11,197 bases of DNA. Origin: Thermococcus sp. GTDB taxonomy: Archaea; Methanobacteriota_B; Thermococci; Thermococcales; Thermococcaceae. The position numbers and the translations under genes are program-made. The stretch spans positions 1-11,197 of the forward strand of contig JALVUT010000169.1 of the NCBI GenBank assembly GCA_027035445.1, in the 5' to 3' direction. The notes under the pieces were generated by a model. The model saw only the letters and a list, made by a program, of their open reading frames with translations. It made no database searches and was not told the DNA's origin. Positions 1 through 8,054 of the stretch are shown piece after piece. Positions within the stretch are counted from its first letter, which is position 1. Each line of letters begins with the position of its first letter.

Positions 1-311
1 CGGCCCTTGGGGCGGTTCAGGTGTACGCTCCCTACGCCTATGATGAAAGGGAGGTCTTCGGGAGGATAGCCCTGGCCGGGCCTGCCACCAATGTCGCCGT
101 TGGGGTGCTTGCCCTGATTGCGGTGAGGGTTCTTCCTGTCCTGAGCACCCCGTGGTACGCCGCCAGGATAACTGCGTCCGTTAACCTTTGGCTGGCCCTC
201 TTTAACCTCTTTCCGTTTCCACCGCTGGATGGCTGGAAGGTTCTCCGCTGGAACATTGGTTACTGGGCCATTGCGGCCGGCCTCGCCTACCTCCTATACA
301 TCCTTGTGTAA
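1..311 (+). CDS. Site-2 protease-like (M50 family) integral membrane protein, C-terminal part
   Basis: The frame is open from base 3 to the TAA at 309-311, so the gene begins upstream of the window. The GTG at 21 lies inside an already open, similar-looking frame and is probably an internal valine. The visible 102 residues contain a GP-x-x-N segment (AGPATN) at the start of a hydrophobic helix and the motif NLFPFPPLDG. The latter corresponds to the family's third conserved motif, whose Asp is a zinc ligand in M50 intramembrane metalloproteases. A last hydrophobic helix ends the protein. The HExxH motif would lie before the window, so catalytic competence cannot be judged. Related proteins are multi-pass membrane proteases that cut substrates within the membrane; substrate unknown. 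The stop codon overlaps a possible operator for the next gene, which suggests that pgi is transcribed separately. Confidence 0.8.
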   Translation, partial: ALGAVQVYAPYAYDEREVFGRIALAGPATNVAVGVLALIAVRVLPVLSTPWYAARITASVNLWLALFNLFPFPPLDGWKVLRWNIGYWAIAAGLAYLLYILV

Positions 312-325
312 CACCTGCAGTGATA
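309..325 (+). promoter_or_regulatory. Candidate Thermococcales glycolytic motif (Tgr/TrmBL1 operator) upstream of pgi
   Basis: The bases read TAACAC-CTGCA-GTGATA, matching 11 of the 12 fixed positions of the published motif TATCAC-N5-GTGATA. It overlaps the stop codon of the preceding gene and lies just before the BRE/TATA at 332-345. In the Tgr model, sites upstream of the TATA box go with activation under gluconeogenic conditions. Binding is inferred, not shown. Confidence 0.6.
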
Positions 326-331
326 CAGAAG

Positions 332-345
332 CGAAAGGTTAAATA
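332..345 (+). promoter_or_regulatory. BRE/TATA promoter of pgi
   Basis: A purine-rich BRE (CGAAAGG, 332-338) is followed directly by a TATA box (TTAAATA, 339-345). Transcription would start about 25 nt past the TATA centre, near 365-369. That gives a leader of about 10 nt with the ribosome binding site AGGTGAT (366-372) at its 5' end, a layout common in Thermococcales. Confidence 0.65.
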
Positions 346-376
346 GGACTTGAACTAATTTACTCAGGTGATACGG

Positions 377-2364
<1,988 letters not shown>

Positions 2365-2378
2365 GTTTCCTTCTTTTC
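2365..2378 (+). terminator. Possible T-rich terminator after glkA
   Basis: A pyrimidine-rich stretch with TTTCC and CTTTT follows the glkA stop at once. Archaeal termination often needs only T-rich tracts. The signal is weak and no stable hairpin is seen. Confidence 0.25.
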
Positions 2379-2380
2379 GC

Positions 2381-2394
2381 GCCAAGGTTAAAAA
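2381..2394 (+). promoter_or_regulatory. BRE/TATA promoter of the manC operon
   Basis: GCCAAGG (2381-2387) resembles a BRE and is followed by the TATA box TTAAAAA (2388-2394). The predicted start is near 2414-2417, directly before the GGTGGT ribosome binding site (2416-2421), so the leader would be about 10 nt. It would drive manC, the small membrane protein and the phosphohexomutase. No Tgr motif was found here, unlike at pgi and glkA. Confidence 0.55.
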
Positions 2395-2425
2395 GCATGA
2401 GACAGAAGTCAATTTGGTGGTTGTC

Positions 2426-3817
2426 ATGAAGGCACTGATTCTCGCCGGTGGGAAGGGAACCCGTCTCTGGCCGTTGAGCAGGGAGCTGATGCCAAAGCAG
2501 TTTGTCCGTTTCATCGATGGGGAATCCCTGTTTCAGAGGACGGTTAAACGGGCGCTTCTGTTCTCCCGGCCGGAGGAATTGTTTGTGGTTACCAACAGGG
2601 ATTACAGATTTCGCGTTCTTGATGACCTCAGAGAGCTGGACGTTGAAGTCCCCACGGGGAACGTTCTCCTGGAGCCCGTTGGGAGGAACACTCTCCCCGC
2701 TATATTCTGGGGGATGAAAACAATTCAGGAGATGTTTGGTGACTCCGTTGTTGCGGTTCTGCCAAGTGACCACCTCATAGATGCAAATGAGGATTATCTC
2801 ACTGCCTTTAAACGGGCTGAAAGGCTGGCCAAAAACTACCTCGTTGCCTTTGGGATAAAACCTACCAGACCCCATACGGGCTACGGTTACATAAAACCGG
2901 GTGAGGCAATTGAAGGTGGCTACCGTGTTGAGGAGTTCAGGGAGAAACCGGACATTGAGACCGCAAAGCGCTATGTCGAGGCGAACTACCTGTGGAACAG
3001 CGGGATGTTTGCCCTTGATACGGAACTTTTCATTGATGAGGTGAAAAGGCACGCCCCAGAAGTCTACGCCGCCTTTGAGAATGCCAGTACGGTGGGGGAG
3101 GCATACGTGGAAGTTCCCGATGTCTCCATTGACTATGGCCTTATGGAGAAGACCGAGGAGGCCGCCGTAGTTCCGCTCAACGTCTACTGGAACGATCTGG
3201 GGAGCTTTGATGCCATTTATGACGCCCTTGAAAAGGACGGGAACGGTAACGCGATCAAGGTATGTGGGAAAAACGCTTACCACCTGGGGATCAGATCAAG
3301 GGACAACCTAATAATGACCGAACGCCTCACAGCGACGGTCGGGGTTGAGGACTTGATAATCATAGACACCGGCGATGCGCTGTTGATAGCCCGCAGGGGG
3401 GAGGGGCAGAGAGTCAGGGAGGTATACAGACAGCTTAAGGAAAGGAATGACGAGCGCGTTCTCGTCCACCGTACCGCCTACAGGCCCTGGGGAAGCTACA
3501 CAGTCCTTGAGGAGAACGATCGCTACAAGATAAAGCGCCTCACTGTTCTTCCAGGCAAGAAACTCTCCCTCCAAATGCACTACCACAGGAGCGAGCACTG
3601 GGTCGTTGTGAGGGGAACCGCCAGGGTTGCTGTCGGCGACAGGGAGATACTTCTCAGACCCGGTGAGAGCACTTTCATCCCGGCTGGAGTCAGGCACCGT
3701 CTTGAAAACCCCGGGAGGATTGTGTTGGAGGTAATCGAGACGCAGATCGGGGAATACCTTGGTGAGGATGACATCGTGAGGTTTGAGGACGACTTTGGGA
3801 GGGAGGGGGATGGGTGA
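2426..3817 (+). CDS. manC: Bifunctional mannose-1-phosphate guanylyltransferase / mannose-6-phosphate isomerase
   Basis: The protein makes GDP-mannose from mannose 1-phosphate and GTP, and its second domain interconverts fructose 6-phosphate and mannose 6-phosphate. The nucleotidyltransferase domain (1 to about 275) shows GGKGTRLWPLSR (8-19), the EPVGRNTLPAI segment (83-93), VLPSDH (111-116), FREKP (171-175), WNSGMF (190-195) and YWNDLGS (254-260). The C-terminal type II isomerase domain (about 345-455) begins RPWGSY and has the cupin metal-site segment QMHYHRSEHW (383-392), then an IPAGVRH strand (418-424). The length of 463 residues is usual for this fusion. The ATG at 2426 follows GGTGGT by 4 nt; the frame is open 40 codons further up but crosses the promoter. 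The next gene overlaps its end by 8 nt, and a phosphohexomutase that makes mannose 1-phosphate follows. Confidence 0.94.
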   Translation: MKALILAGGKGTRLWPLSRELMPKQFVRFIDGESLFQRTVKRALLFSRPEELFVVTNRDYRFRVLDDLRELDVEVPTGNVLLEPVGRNTLPAIFWGMKTIQEMFGDSVVAVLPSDHLIDANEDYLTAFKRAERLAKNYLVAFGIKPTRPHTGYGYIKPGEAIEGGYRVEEFREKPDIETAKRYVEANYLWNSGMFALDTELFIDEVKRHAPEVYAAFENASTVGEAYVEVPDVSIDYGLMEKTEEAAVVPLNVYWNDLGSFDAIYDALEKDGNGNAIKVCGKNAYHLGIRSRDNLIMTERLTATVGVEDLIIIDTGDALLIARRGEGQRVREVYRQLKERNDERVLVHRTAYRPWGSYTVLEENDRYKIKRLTVLPGKKLSLQMHYHRSEHWVVVRGTARVAVGDREILLRPGESTFIPAGVRHRLENPGRIVLEVIETQIGEYLGEDDIVRFEDDFGREGDG

Positions 3818-4211
3818 GGAAAAGGGCAGAAACTGCGGTGATGGCTGGGAGCGCTTTAGTCGCTCAATAGCTTCGCTCTCCATAAGTCTTCTTCCAACCC
3901 TTCTCTTCATCCTGGTGATGGCGTACATAATCGTGGCTGGACTCCAGAATGCCAATATAACCTTCACAGTTCAGGGGCAGGAAGTCACCATGAAGTATCC
4001 TGGGATCAGCCTCCCCTTAAACTACTCGGCTATAATGAACGCTGTCGTCTACCTCTTTGCTGCAGTCCTCATAGGTCTGCCGCTGCCCCTGCTGTCCAGA
4101 AGGTGGAAGCCCCTGAAGGTTTTTATCTCCCTAATACAGGCCGGGGTATTCGTGTACGGGTTGTACACCTTCGTTATGATGATAATAAACTTTGCAAGCA
4201 CTTTGACGTGA
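3810..4211 (+). CDS. Small three-helix membrane protein of unknown function
   Basis: I do not recognise this 133-residue protein. Hydrophobic segments lie at about 22-44, 73-95 and 103-127. The charged N-terminus and the SRRWK loop between helices 2 and 3 suggest, by the positive-inside rule, an inside N-terminus and an outside loop of about 28 residues (45-72). That loop carries two N-glycosylation sequons (Asn49, Asn71). The ATG at 3810 overlaps the manC stop by 8 nt and follows the purine-rich GGGAGGGG, which can pair with 16S rRNA; a TTG at 3783 in the same frame lacks such a site. The stop overlaps the ribosome binding site of the phosphohexomutase. Its place between two GDP-mannose genes suggests a link to surface glycan or lipid-linked sugar metabolism, but this is guilt by association only. 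Confidence 0.8.
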   Translation: MGEEKGRNCGDGWERFSRSIASLSISLLPTLLFILVMAYIIVAGLQNANITFTVQGQEVTMKYPGISLPLNYSAIMNAVVYLFAAVLIGLPLPLLSRRWKPLKVFISLIQAGVFVYGLYTFVMMIINFASTLT

Positions 4212-4220
4212 GGTGATAAT

Positions 4221-5591
4221 ATGGGGAAGCTCTTTGGAACGTTTGGCGTCCGTGGAATAGCCAATGAGGAGATAACGCCTGAATTCGCCCTTGGAATAGG
4301 AATGGCCTTTGGAACCATGCTCAGAAGGGAGGGGAGGGAGAAACCGCTCGTCGTCATCGGCAGGGACACGCGTGTTAGTGGGGAGATGCTCAAAAAAGCC
4401 TTGATAAGCGGTCTCCTCAGTACCGGTTGCGATGTGGTCGATGTGGGGATCGCCCCAACCCCTGCCATACAGTGGGCCACCGACCATTTCAGCGCCGATG
4501 GCGGGACGGTAATAACCGCTTCCCACAATCCGCCTGAGTACAACGGCATAAAGTTGCTTGAACCCAATGGCATGGGACTGGAGAGGGAGAGGGAAGCCAT
4601 TGTCGAAGAGCTCTTCTTCAGCGGCAACTTTGAGAGGGCAGATTGGAGGAGGATAGGTGGGGTGAGGGAGGAATCCATCGTCAAGCCCTACATAGAGGCG
4701 ATAAAAGGCAGAGTGGACGTTGAGACGATACAGAAAAGAAAACCTTTTGTCGTTGTGGACACGTCCAACGGGGCCGGTTCGCTTACGCTCCCGTACCTCC
4801 TCAGGGAGCTCGGCTGCAGGGTCGTCAGCGTTAACGCCCATCCCGACGGCCACTTCCCGGCCAGAAATCCCGAGCCGACGGAGAAGAATCTGTGGGAGCT
4901 CATGAGGATCGTCAGGGCCCTTGGAGCGGACTTCGGTGTTGCCCAGGATGGTGACGCCGACAGGGCGGTGTTCATAGATGAGAACGGCCGCTTCATCCAG
5001 GGCGACAAGACCTTCGCCCTCGTCGCGGATGCTGTGTTAAGGGAGAACGGTGGCGGACTTCTCGTTACCACGGTGGCCACTTCAAATCTCCTCGATGAGG
5101 TAGCCAGAAGGAACAATGCAAAGGTAATGCGCACGAAGGTCGGTGATTTAATCGTTGCAAGGGCCCTGCTTGAGAACAACGGGGCGATAGGCGGCGAGGA
5201 GAACGGGGGGGTGATCTTCCCGGACTTCGTGCTTGGAAGGGATGGTGCGATGACCACCGCCAAAATAGTCGAGATATTCGCGAAATCCGGGAAGAGGTTC
5301 AGCGAACTTATAGACGATCTTCCACCTTACTACCAGTTCAAGACCAAGAAAAAAGTTGAAGGCAACAGGAAGGGGATAGTGGTGAAGGTGGCCGAGATAG
5401 CAAAGGCTAAAGGCTACACCCTAAACACCACGGATGGAGCAAAGATAATCTTCCCGGACGGTTGGGTTCTTGTTAGGGCCAGTGGAACCGAGCCGATAAT
5501 CAGGATATTCAGTGAGGCAAAGAGCGGGGAGAAGGCCGAACAGTACCTCAACTTAGGACTTGGGCTTTTGGAGGATGCCCTCAGGGCCTAA
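4221..5591 (+). CDS. Phosphomannomutase/phosphoglucomutase (alpha-D-phosphohexomutase family)
   Basis: It moves phosphate between O6 and O1 of hexose phosphates; here most likely mannose 6-phosphate to mannose 1-phosphate for the adjacent ManC. All four family sites are present in 456 residues: the phosphoserine loop TASHNP (Ser101), the Mg site DGDADR (243-248), the sugar loop GGEENGG (324-330) and the phosphate site RASGTEP (419-425). GEENGG resembles both phosphomannomutase/phosphoglucomutase and archaeal phosphoglucosamine mutase (GlmM) versions. Sequence alone does not settle the substrate, and an archaeal enzyme may accept several. The nearest match I recall is the T. kodakarensis mutase TK1108, also beside manC. 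The ATG at 4221 follows AGGTGAT (4211-4217) by 3 nt. It is the last gene of the manC operon. Confidence 0.9.
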   Translation: MGKLFGTFGVRGIANEEITPEFALGIGMAFGTMLRREGREKPLVVIGRDTRVSGEMLKKALISGLLSTGCDVVDVGIAPTPAIQWATDHFSADGGTVITASHNPPEYNGIKLLEPNGMGLEREREAIVEELFFSGNFERADWRRIGGVREESIVKPYIEAIKGRVDVETIQKRKPFVVVDTSNGAGSLTLPYLLRELGCRVVSVNAHPDGHFPARNPEPTEKNLWELMRIVRALGADFGVAQDGDADRAVFIDENGRFIQGDKTFALVADAVLRENGGGLLVTTVATSNLLDEVARRNNAKVMRTKVGDLIVARALLENNGAIGGEENGGVIFPDFVLGRDGAMTTAKIVEIFAKSGKRFSELIDDLPPYYQFKTKKKVEGNRKGIVVKVAEIAKAKGYTLNTTDGAKIIFPDGWVLVRASGTEPIIRIFSEAKSGEKAEQYLNLGLGLLEDALRA

Positions 5592-5596
5592 AGGGG

Positions 5597-5629
5597 CCTT
5601 TTTAGTATTTACAAGCCCCTCTGAAGGGG
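5597..5629 (+). terminator. T-tract plus GC hairpin ending the sugar operon
   Basis: Just after the phosphohexomutase stop the sequence has a T run (TTTTT, 5599-5603), then a short hairpin: CCCCT (5616-5620) pairs with AGGGG (5625-5629) around a CTGA loop. The T tract alone could terminate an archaeal transcript. The hairpin may protect the RNA end or be incidental. Confidence 0.5.
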
Positions 5630-5715
5630 GGGAGTGAAAGGCCGGGGGCGTTCGTTTGCTTTTTGATACCCTACCAAGTTCTTTTCATTGTGAGTCTAAA
5701 CTTTTAAAGGGAAAA

Positions 5716-5744
5716 TGGAATTCCAAACTATCCCTGGATATAGT
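5716..5744. repeat. Two adjacent small inverted repeats upstream of the ABC operon promoter
   Basis: TGGAATTCCA (5716-5725) is a perfect 10-bp palindrome. It is followed at once by an imperfect one, ACTATCC (5727-5733) against GGATATAGT (5736-5744). They lie about 20-50 bp before the TATA box at 5766, a place where archaeal regulators may bind. No known operator is matched. The remainder of the gap 5630-5822 is AT-rich for this genome and shows no other gene. Confidence 0.35.
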
Positions 5745-5757
5745 GCATACATTCGAA

Positions 5758-5775
5758 CAGAAAACTTTAAATTTA
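5758..5775 (+). promoter_or_regulatory. BRE/TATA promoter of the secreted protein/ABC operon
   Basis: CAGAAAAC (5758-5765) is a good BRE and TTTAAATTTA (5766-5775) a good TATA box. The predicted transcription start is near 5795, giving a leader of about 28 nt, longer than those of pgi, glkA and manC. It is the only clear promoter for the five genes up to 9171. A second weak TATA-like TTTATA at 5787-5792 is less convincing. Confidence 0.65.
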
Positions 5776-5810
5776 TCACTTGCCAGTTTATACTGCCCTC
5801 AACACCGTTT

Positions 5811-5820
5811 GGGGGGGGGA
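5811..5820 (+). promoter_or_regulatory. G9 tract acting as ribosome binding site of the secreted protein gene
   Basis: Nine G and one A end 2 nt before the ATG at 5823. No GGTGAT or GGAGG form is present, so pairing with the CCUCC of 16S rRNA must come from the G run. It is unlike every other ribosome binding site in the window, and a homopolymer of this length can change by slippage. Confidence 0.5.
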
Positions 5821-5822
5821 CA

Positions 5823-6224
5823 ATGCAACACCGAAAGTTGTTGTTGGGACTATTTGGAATGTTGGTGACAACTGGACTGTTGAGCGGTATGGTGGAAGCA
5901 GCCAACATGGCGCCAGTACCACGTCCAGAAGGTGTACATTACAAGCAGATCTCCAAGTGCGTATGGTACGGGGAGGATATAGAGACCAAGAGTATGTCGC
6001 TGCTCGGAGGAATCGGTGCAAGTGCCTCAGCGTACTTCTACGTCTGCTCACCTTCCTACTGGTACGATGATACACACTACGGATGGTCATATGGACTTGG
6101 GGATCTGTGGGGCTACTACCCTGATAATAGCCTGTACTCTGTCGGAACCGTCGCATACGGAGACGTCATGGATGCGTACCTCAGGGTTTTTGCCTCTGTA
6201 GGTATTCCACCCAATTCGGCTTAA
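5823..6224 (+). CDS. Small secreted aromatic-rich protein with Sec signal peptide, unknown function
   Basis: I do not recognise this 133-residue protein. A clear Sec signal is present: a basic start (QHRK), a hydrophobic core (about 6-22) and a likely signal peptidase site after VEA (26), leaving about 107 residues. The mature part has two cysteines (Cys46, Cys75), enough for one disulfide, and no second membrane segment. Residues 71-105 are very rich in aromatics (13 of 35 are Tyr, Trp or Phe) with Gly, Ser and Asp. There is no N-glycosylation sequon. Codon use differs from the sugar genes: the signal region uses TTG for five of seven leucines. The ATG at 5823 fits the signal peptide; the frame is open 36 codons upstream but runs through the promoter. 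It is first in an operon with an ABC transporter, so it may be a secreted peptide effector (archaeocin-like), a binding protein or a surface protein. Confidence 0.8.
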   Translation: MQHRKLLLGLFGMLVTTGLLSGMVEAANMAPVPRPEGVHYKQISKCVWYGEDIETKSMSLLGGIGASASAYFYVCSPSYWYDDTHYGWSYGLGDLWGYYPDNSLYSVGTVAYGDVMDAYLRVFASVGIPPNSA

Positions 6225-6240
6225 TTTTGGGGGTGCTCCG

Positions 6241-7290
6241 ATGAAGTCCTTTTTCTTTTATTTGAATGCAATTGCTCTGCTGGCCCTGCTGCTCCCTTTG
6301 GCCTCCGGAGCGGTCGGGACTGTTACCGTACCCTACTGGTTTAAAGACGGCACTACATTGGAATACTACGCCAACACAACTGTTCCTACTCAAATGTATG
6401 TGTGGGGAGGGATCGTTCAGTATACCCATAATGAATGTGCGTATTCCATTGACTTCCAGCAGATTTTTGTGAAGTTCAGAGTCCAGCGGGTTGTGAAGAA
6501 CACCGCCTACATCAACGTGACGCTCCTTTTCCTGGGAAACCCCGTACTTCGCAGGCCATTTTCCTACGTCAACGTGGTCCGCCCGGCATCATGTAAACCC
6601 CTGCCCGGCCCGCTGATCAACTCCACCCCGTTTTCGCCAAGGGGGGAGACACTTGAGGACGACCTTTATAAAAACCTCACTGTTTCAGGCGGGTATAAAT
6701 TGATGCTCACGAACGGTTCGGTTTACTCACTCAACGGGACTTACTACGGCCATACTCTCCTCTTCGGGCTCTACATCTCAAACAAGGAGGAGCTCCCCAT
6801 AATCATAAACGGGAAGCCCTACCTGCCCGAAACAATGAAGAGGGTGAACATAACCCACGTAACCTACTACCGCAACTTTACAGCCCCAAACCTCCTCATA
6901 AAGTACCCCGCTGTGAGCGTAATGACGCTCTGGGGAAACGCAACCTATAGAACCGTCGTCACCTTTAACCCCGGTAGCGATGTAACCTCCGGTATGTTCG
7001 GTGTTATACCTGATCTGGAAGCCGTTGGGGTTAAGGCGCTCATTGCCATGGATAACCTCGCGAATAAATACTTTAAGGAGGTCTCAAAGGAGGGCGCCCA
7101 TTTCTCAATAAGCAAATACCCCGCAGTTGGGGTCATGCTGTATTCGCTGAAGGTTCCAAAGGCCGTTGAGACTTCAGCCACCCCCGGCTACGAACCCAGG
7201 CCAGCATCCCGGTACTGGCTGGTTGGGGTCGGGGGATTAACTGTCGTCGTAATAGTGGGCCTCCTGCTGTGGAGGAGGGGTGGGACATGA
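6241..7290 (+). CDS. Sequon-rich surface protein with signal peptide and C-terminal membrane anchor
   Basis: This 349-residue protein has an N-terminal signal or anchor (about 5-23), a large extracytoplasmic domain (about 25-322) and a C-terminal helix (324-344) ending in WRRGGT, so it is bound to the outer face of the membrane. The ectodomain looks beta-rich and carries nine N-x-S/T sequons (Asn45, 92, 127, 145, 158, 165, 203, 212, 233), so it is probably heavily glycosylated. It has only two cysteines (Cys66, Cys118). The short motif KYPAVxVM occurs twice (221-228 and 293-300). The ATG at 6241 follows GGGGTG, 16 nt after the previous stop; its own stop overlaps the permease start. No enzymatic motif or known domain is recognised. 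Possible roles are a partner or receptor of the ABC permease, or immunity toward the secreted protein. Confidence 0.78.
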   Translation: MKSFFFYLNAIALLALLLPLASGAVGTVTVPYWFKDGTTLEYYANTTVPTQMYVWGGIVQYTHNECAYSIDFQQIFVKFRVQRVVKNTAYINVTLLFLGNPVLRRPFSYVNVVRPASCKPLPGPLINSTPFSPRGETLEDDLYKNLTVSGGYKLMLTNGSVYSLNGTYYGHTLLFGLYISNKEELPIIINGKPYLPETMKRVNITHVTYYRNFTAPNLLIKYPAVSVMTLWGNATYRTVVTFNPGSDVTSGMFGVIPDLEAVGVKALIAMDNLANKYFKEVSKEGAHFSISKYPAVGVMLYSLKVPKAVETSATPGYEPRPASRYWLVGVGGLTVVVIVGLLLWRRGGT

Positions 7291-8054
7291 AGGCGAGTCT
7301 GATTTCCTGGGAGGTCGGCGATCCCCTGAAGGTTTTAGTTGCCGTGATTACAGTCCCCGTCCTCTCATACCTCTTGGCCGCGGGCTACCTTCACTCCATG
7401 GCGGGCCTCGCGCTTATTCACGGAAACGAGCCTCCCACCTTCTCCCCCTCCACTGCAACGTCGAGCATGAGCGCCCACTGGCTTTTGATTTATCCGACGC
7501 TTGTTCCGGGTTTCTGGATCCTCCTGTCCCTATTCACGTCTGTGATCTCGGTGCTGACCTTCAGGTACGACAGGGACAGGGGCTATGCCCTCTCGCTCTA
7601 TTCCCTCCCCTACTCGAAGCTTGGGATATACCTCTCAAAGGTCGCTTCCACCCTTATATTCGCCGTTCTTGCATCCATCTTCCCTCTCATCGCCGTTGTG
7701 GTTTTCCTGAATGCCGACCTCTCCCCGGTACTCTGGTCCCTTTTGAGGAGCACCCCCTTCCTCTACGAGCTCGTTCTCGCCTTCTACTTCGTGTTCTTTG
7801 TGCTGTCGGTTTCGGTTCTCTTCGGTGTGCTCTTCAGAAACATGTTCTTGTCCTTTCTGGCGGCCTTTTTTGTTACGGTAGTTCCATACTTCTCATCCCT
7901 GATTCTGCCCCCCTTCCTCTTCATAGAAGGTTTCAGGGATGTTACCAATGGAGCCACGCCCTTCTCGCCTGCGAACGTTACCACCGGACTTGCCGTTCCA
8001 ATCGCCCTCCTGTTGCTGTCCCTTGCAATCTTCACAAGGAGGGATGTTGTATGA
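7287..8054 (+). CDS. ABC-2 type transporter permease subunit
   Basis: This 255-residue integral membrane protein has about six hydrophobic segments (15-35, 67-91, 118-140, 160-183, 186-210, 233-249). Between helices 2 and 3 lies FRYDRDRGYALSLYSLPYSK (93-112), which fits the amphipathic coupling segment of ABC-2 permeases (pattern rEr..Gt...l.s.P.s). Such proteins form the channel of exporters or of transporters for drugs, peptides, lipids or glycans, or give self-protection. It should pair with the ATPase at 8494-9171. A single permease gene implies a homodimer, unless the two-helix protein that follows contributes. The ATG at 7287 overlaps the previous stop (ATGA) and follows GGAGGAGGGG; a GTG at 7269 in the same frame is less well placed. 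It contains no cysteine. Confidence 0.85.
   Translation: MKASLISWEVGDPLKVLVAVITVPVLSYLLAAGYLHSMAGLALIHGNEPPTFSPSTATSSMSAHWLLIYPTLVPGFWILLSLFTSVISVLTFRYDRDRGYALSLYSLPYSKLGIYLSKVASTLIFAVLASIFPLIAVVVFLNADLSPVLWSLLRSTPFLYELVLAFYFVFFVLSVSVLFGVLFRNMFLSFLAAFFVTVVPYFSSLILPPFLFIEGFRDVTNGATPFSPANVTTGLAVPIALLLLSLAIFTRRDVV

Noticed and set aside
357..373. A second Tgr motif over the pgi ribosome binding site
   Set aside because: GTGATA at 368-373 is part of the AGGTGAT ribosome binding site and the left half (AATTTA) does not match TATCAC.
5715..5822. N-terminal extension of the secreted protein to ATG 5715
   Set aside because: It would run through the BRE/TATA and the G tract and would bury the signal peptide 36 residues inside the chain.
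5592..5822. C/D box RNA, tRNA or CRISPR in the main gap
   Set aside because: No paired C (RTGATGA) and D (CTGA) boxes, no cloverleaf and no spaced direct repeats could be found.
6000..6020. LLGG segment at residues 60-63 of the secreted protein as a double-glycine leader cleavage site
   Set aside because: It is far from the N-terminus, follows a good Sec signal peptide, and the operon ATPase has no peptidase C39 domain.
7280..8050. Upstream extension of the 148-residue membrane protein frame through the permease gene
   Set aside because: The extension overlaps the permease in another frame and is rich in Pro, Arg, Cys and His; the ATG at 8051 has a good ribosome binding site and starts a membrane helix.
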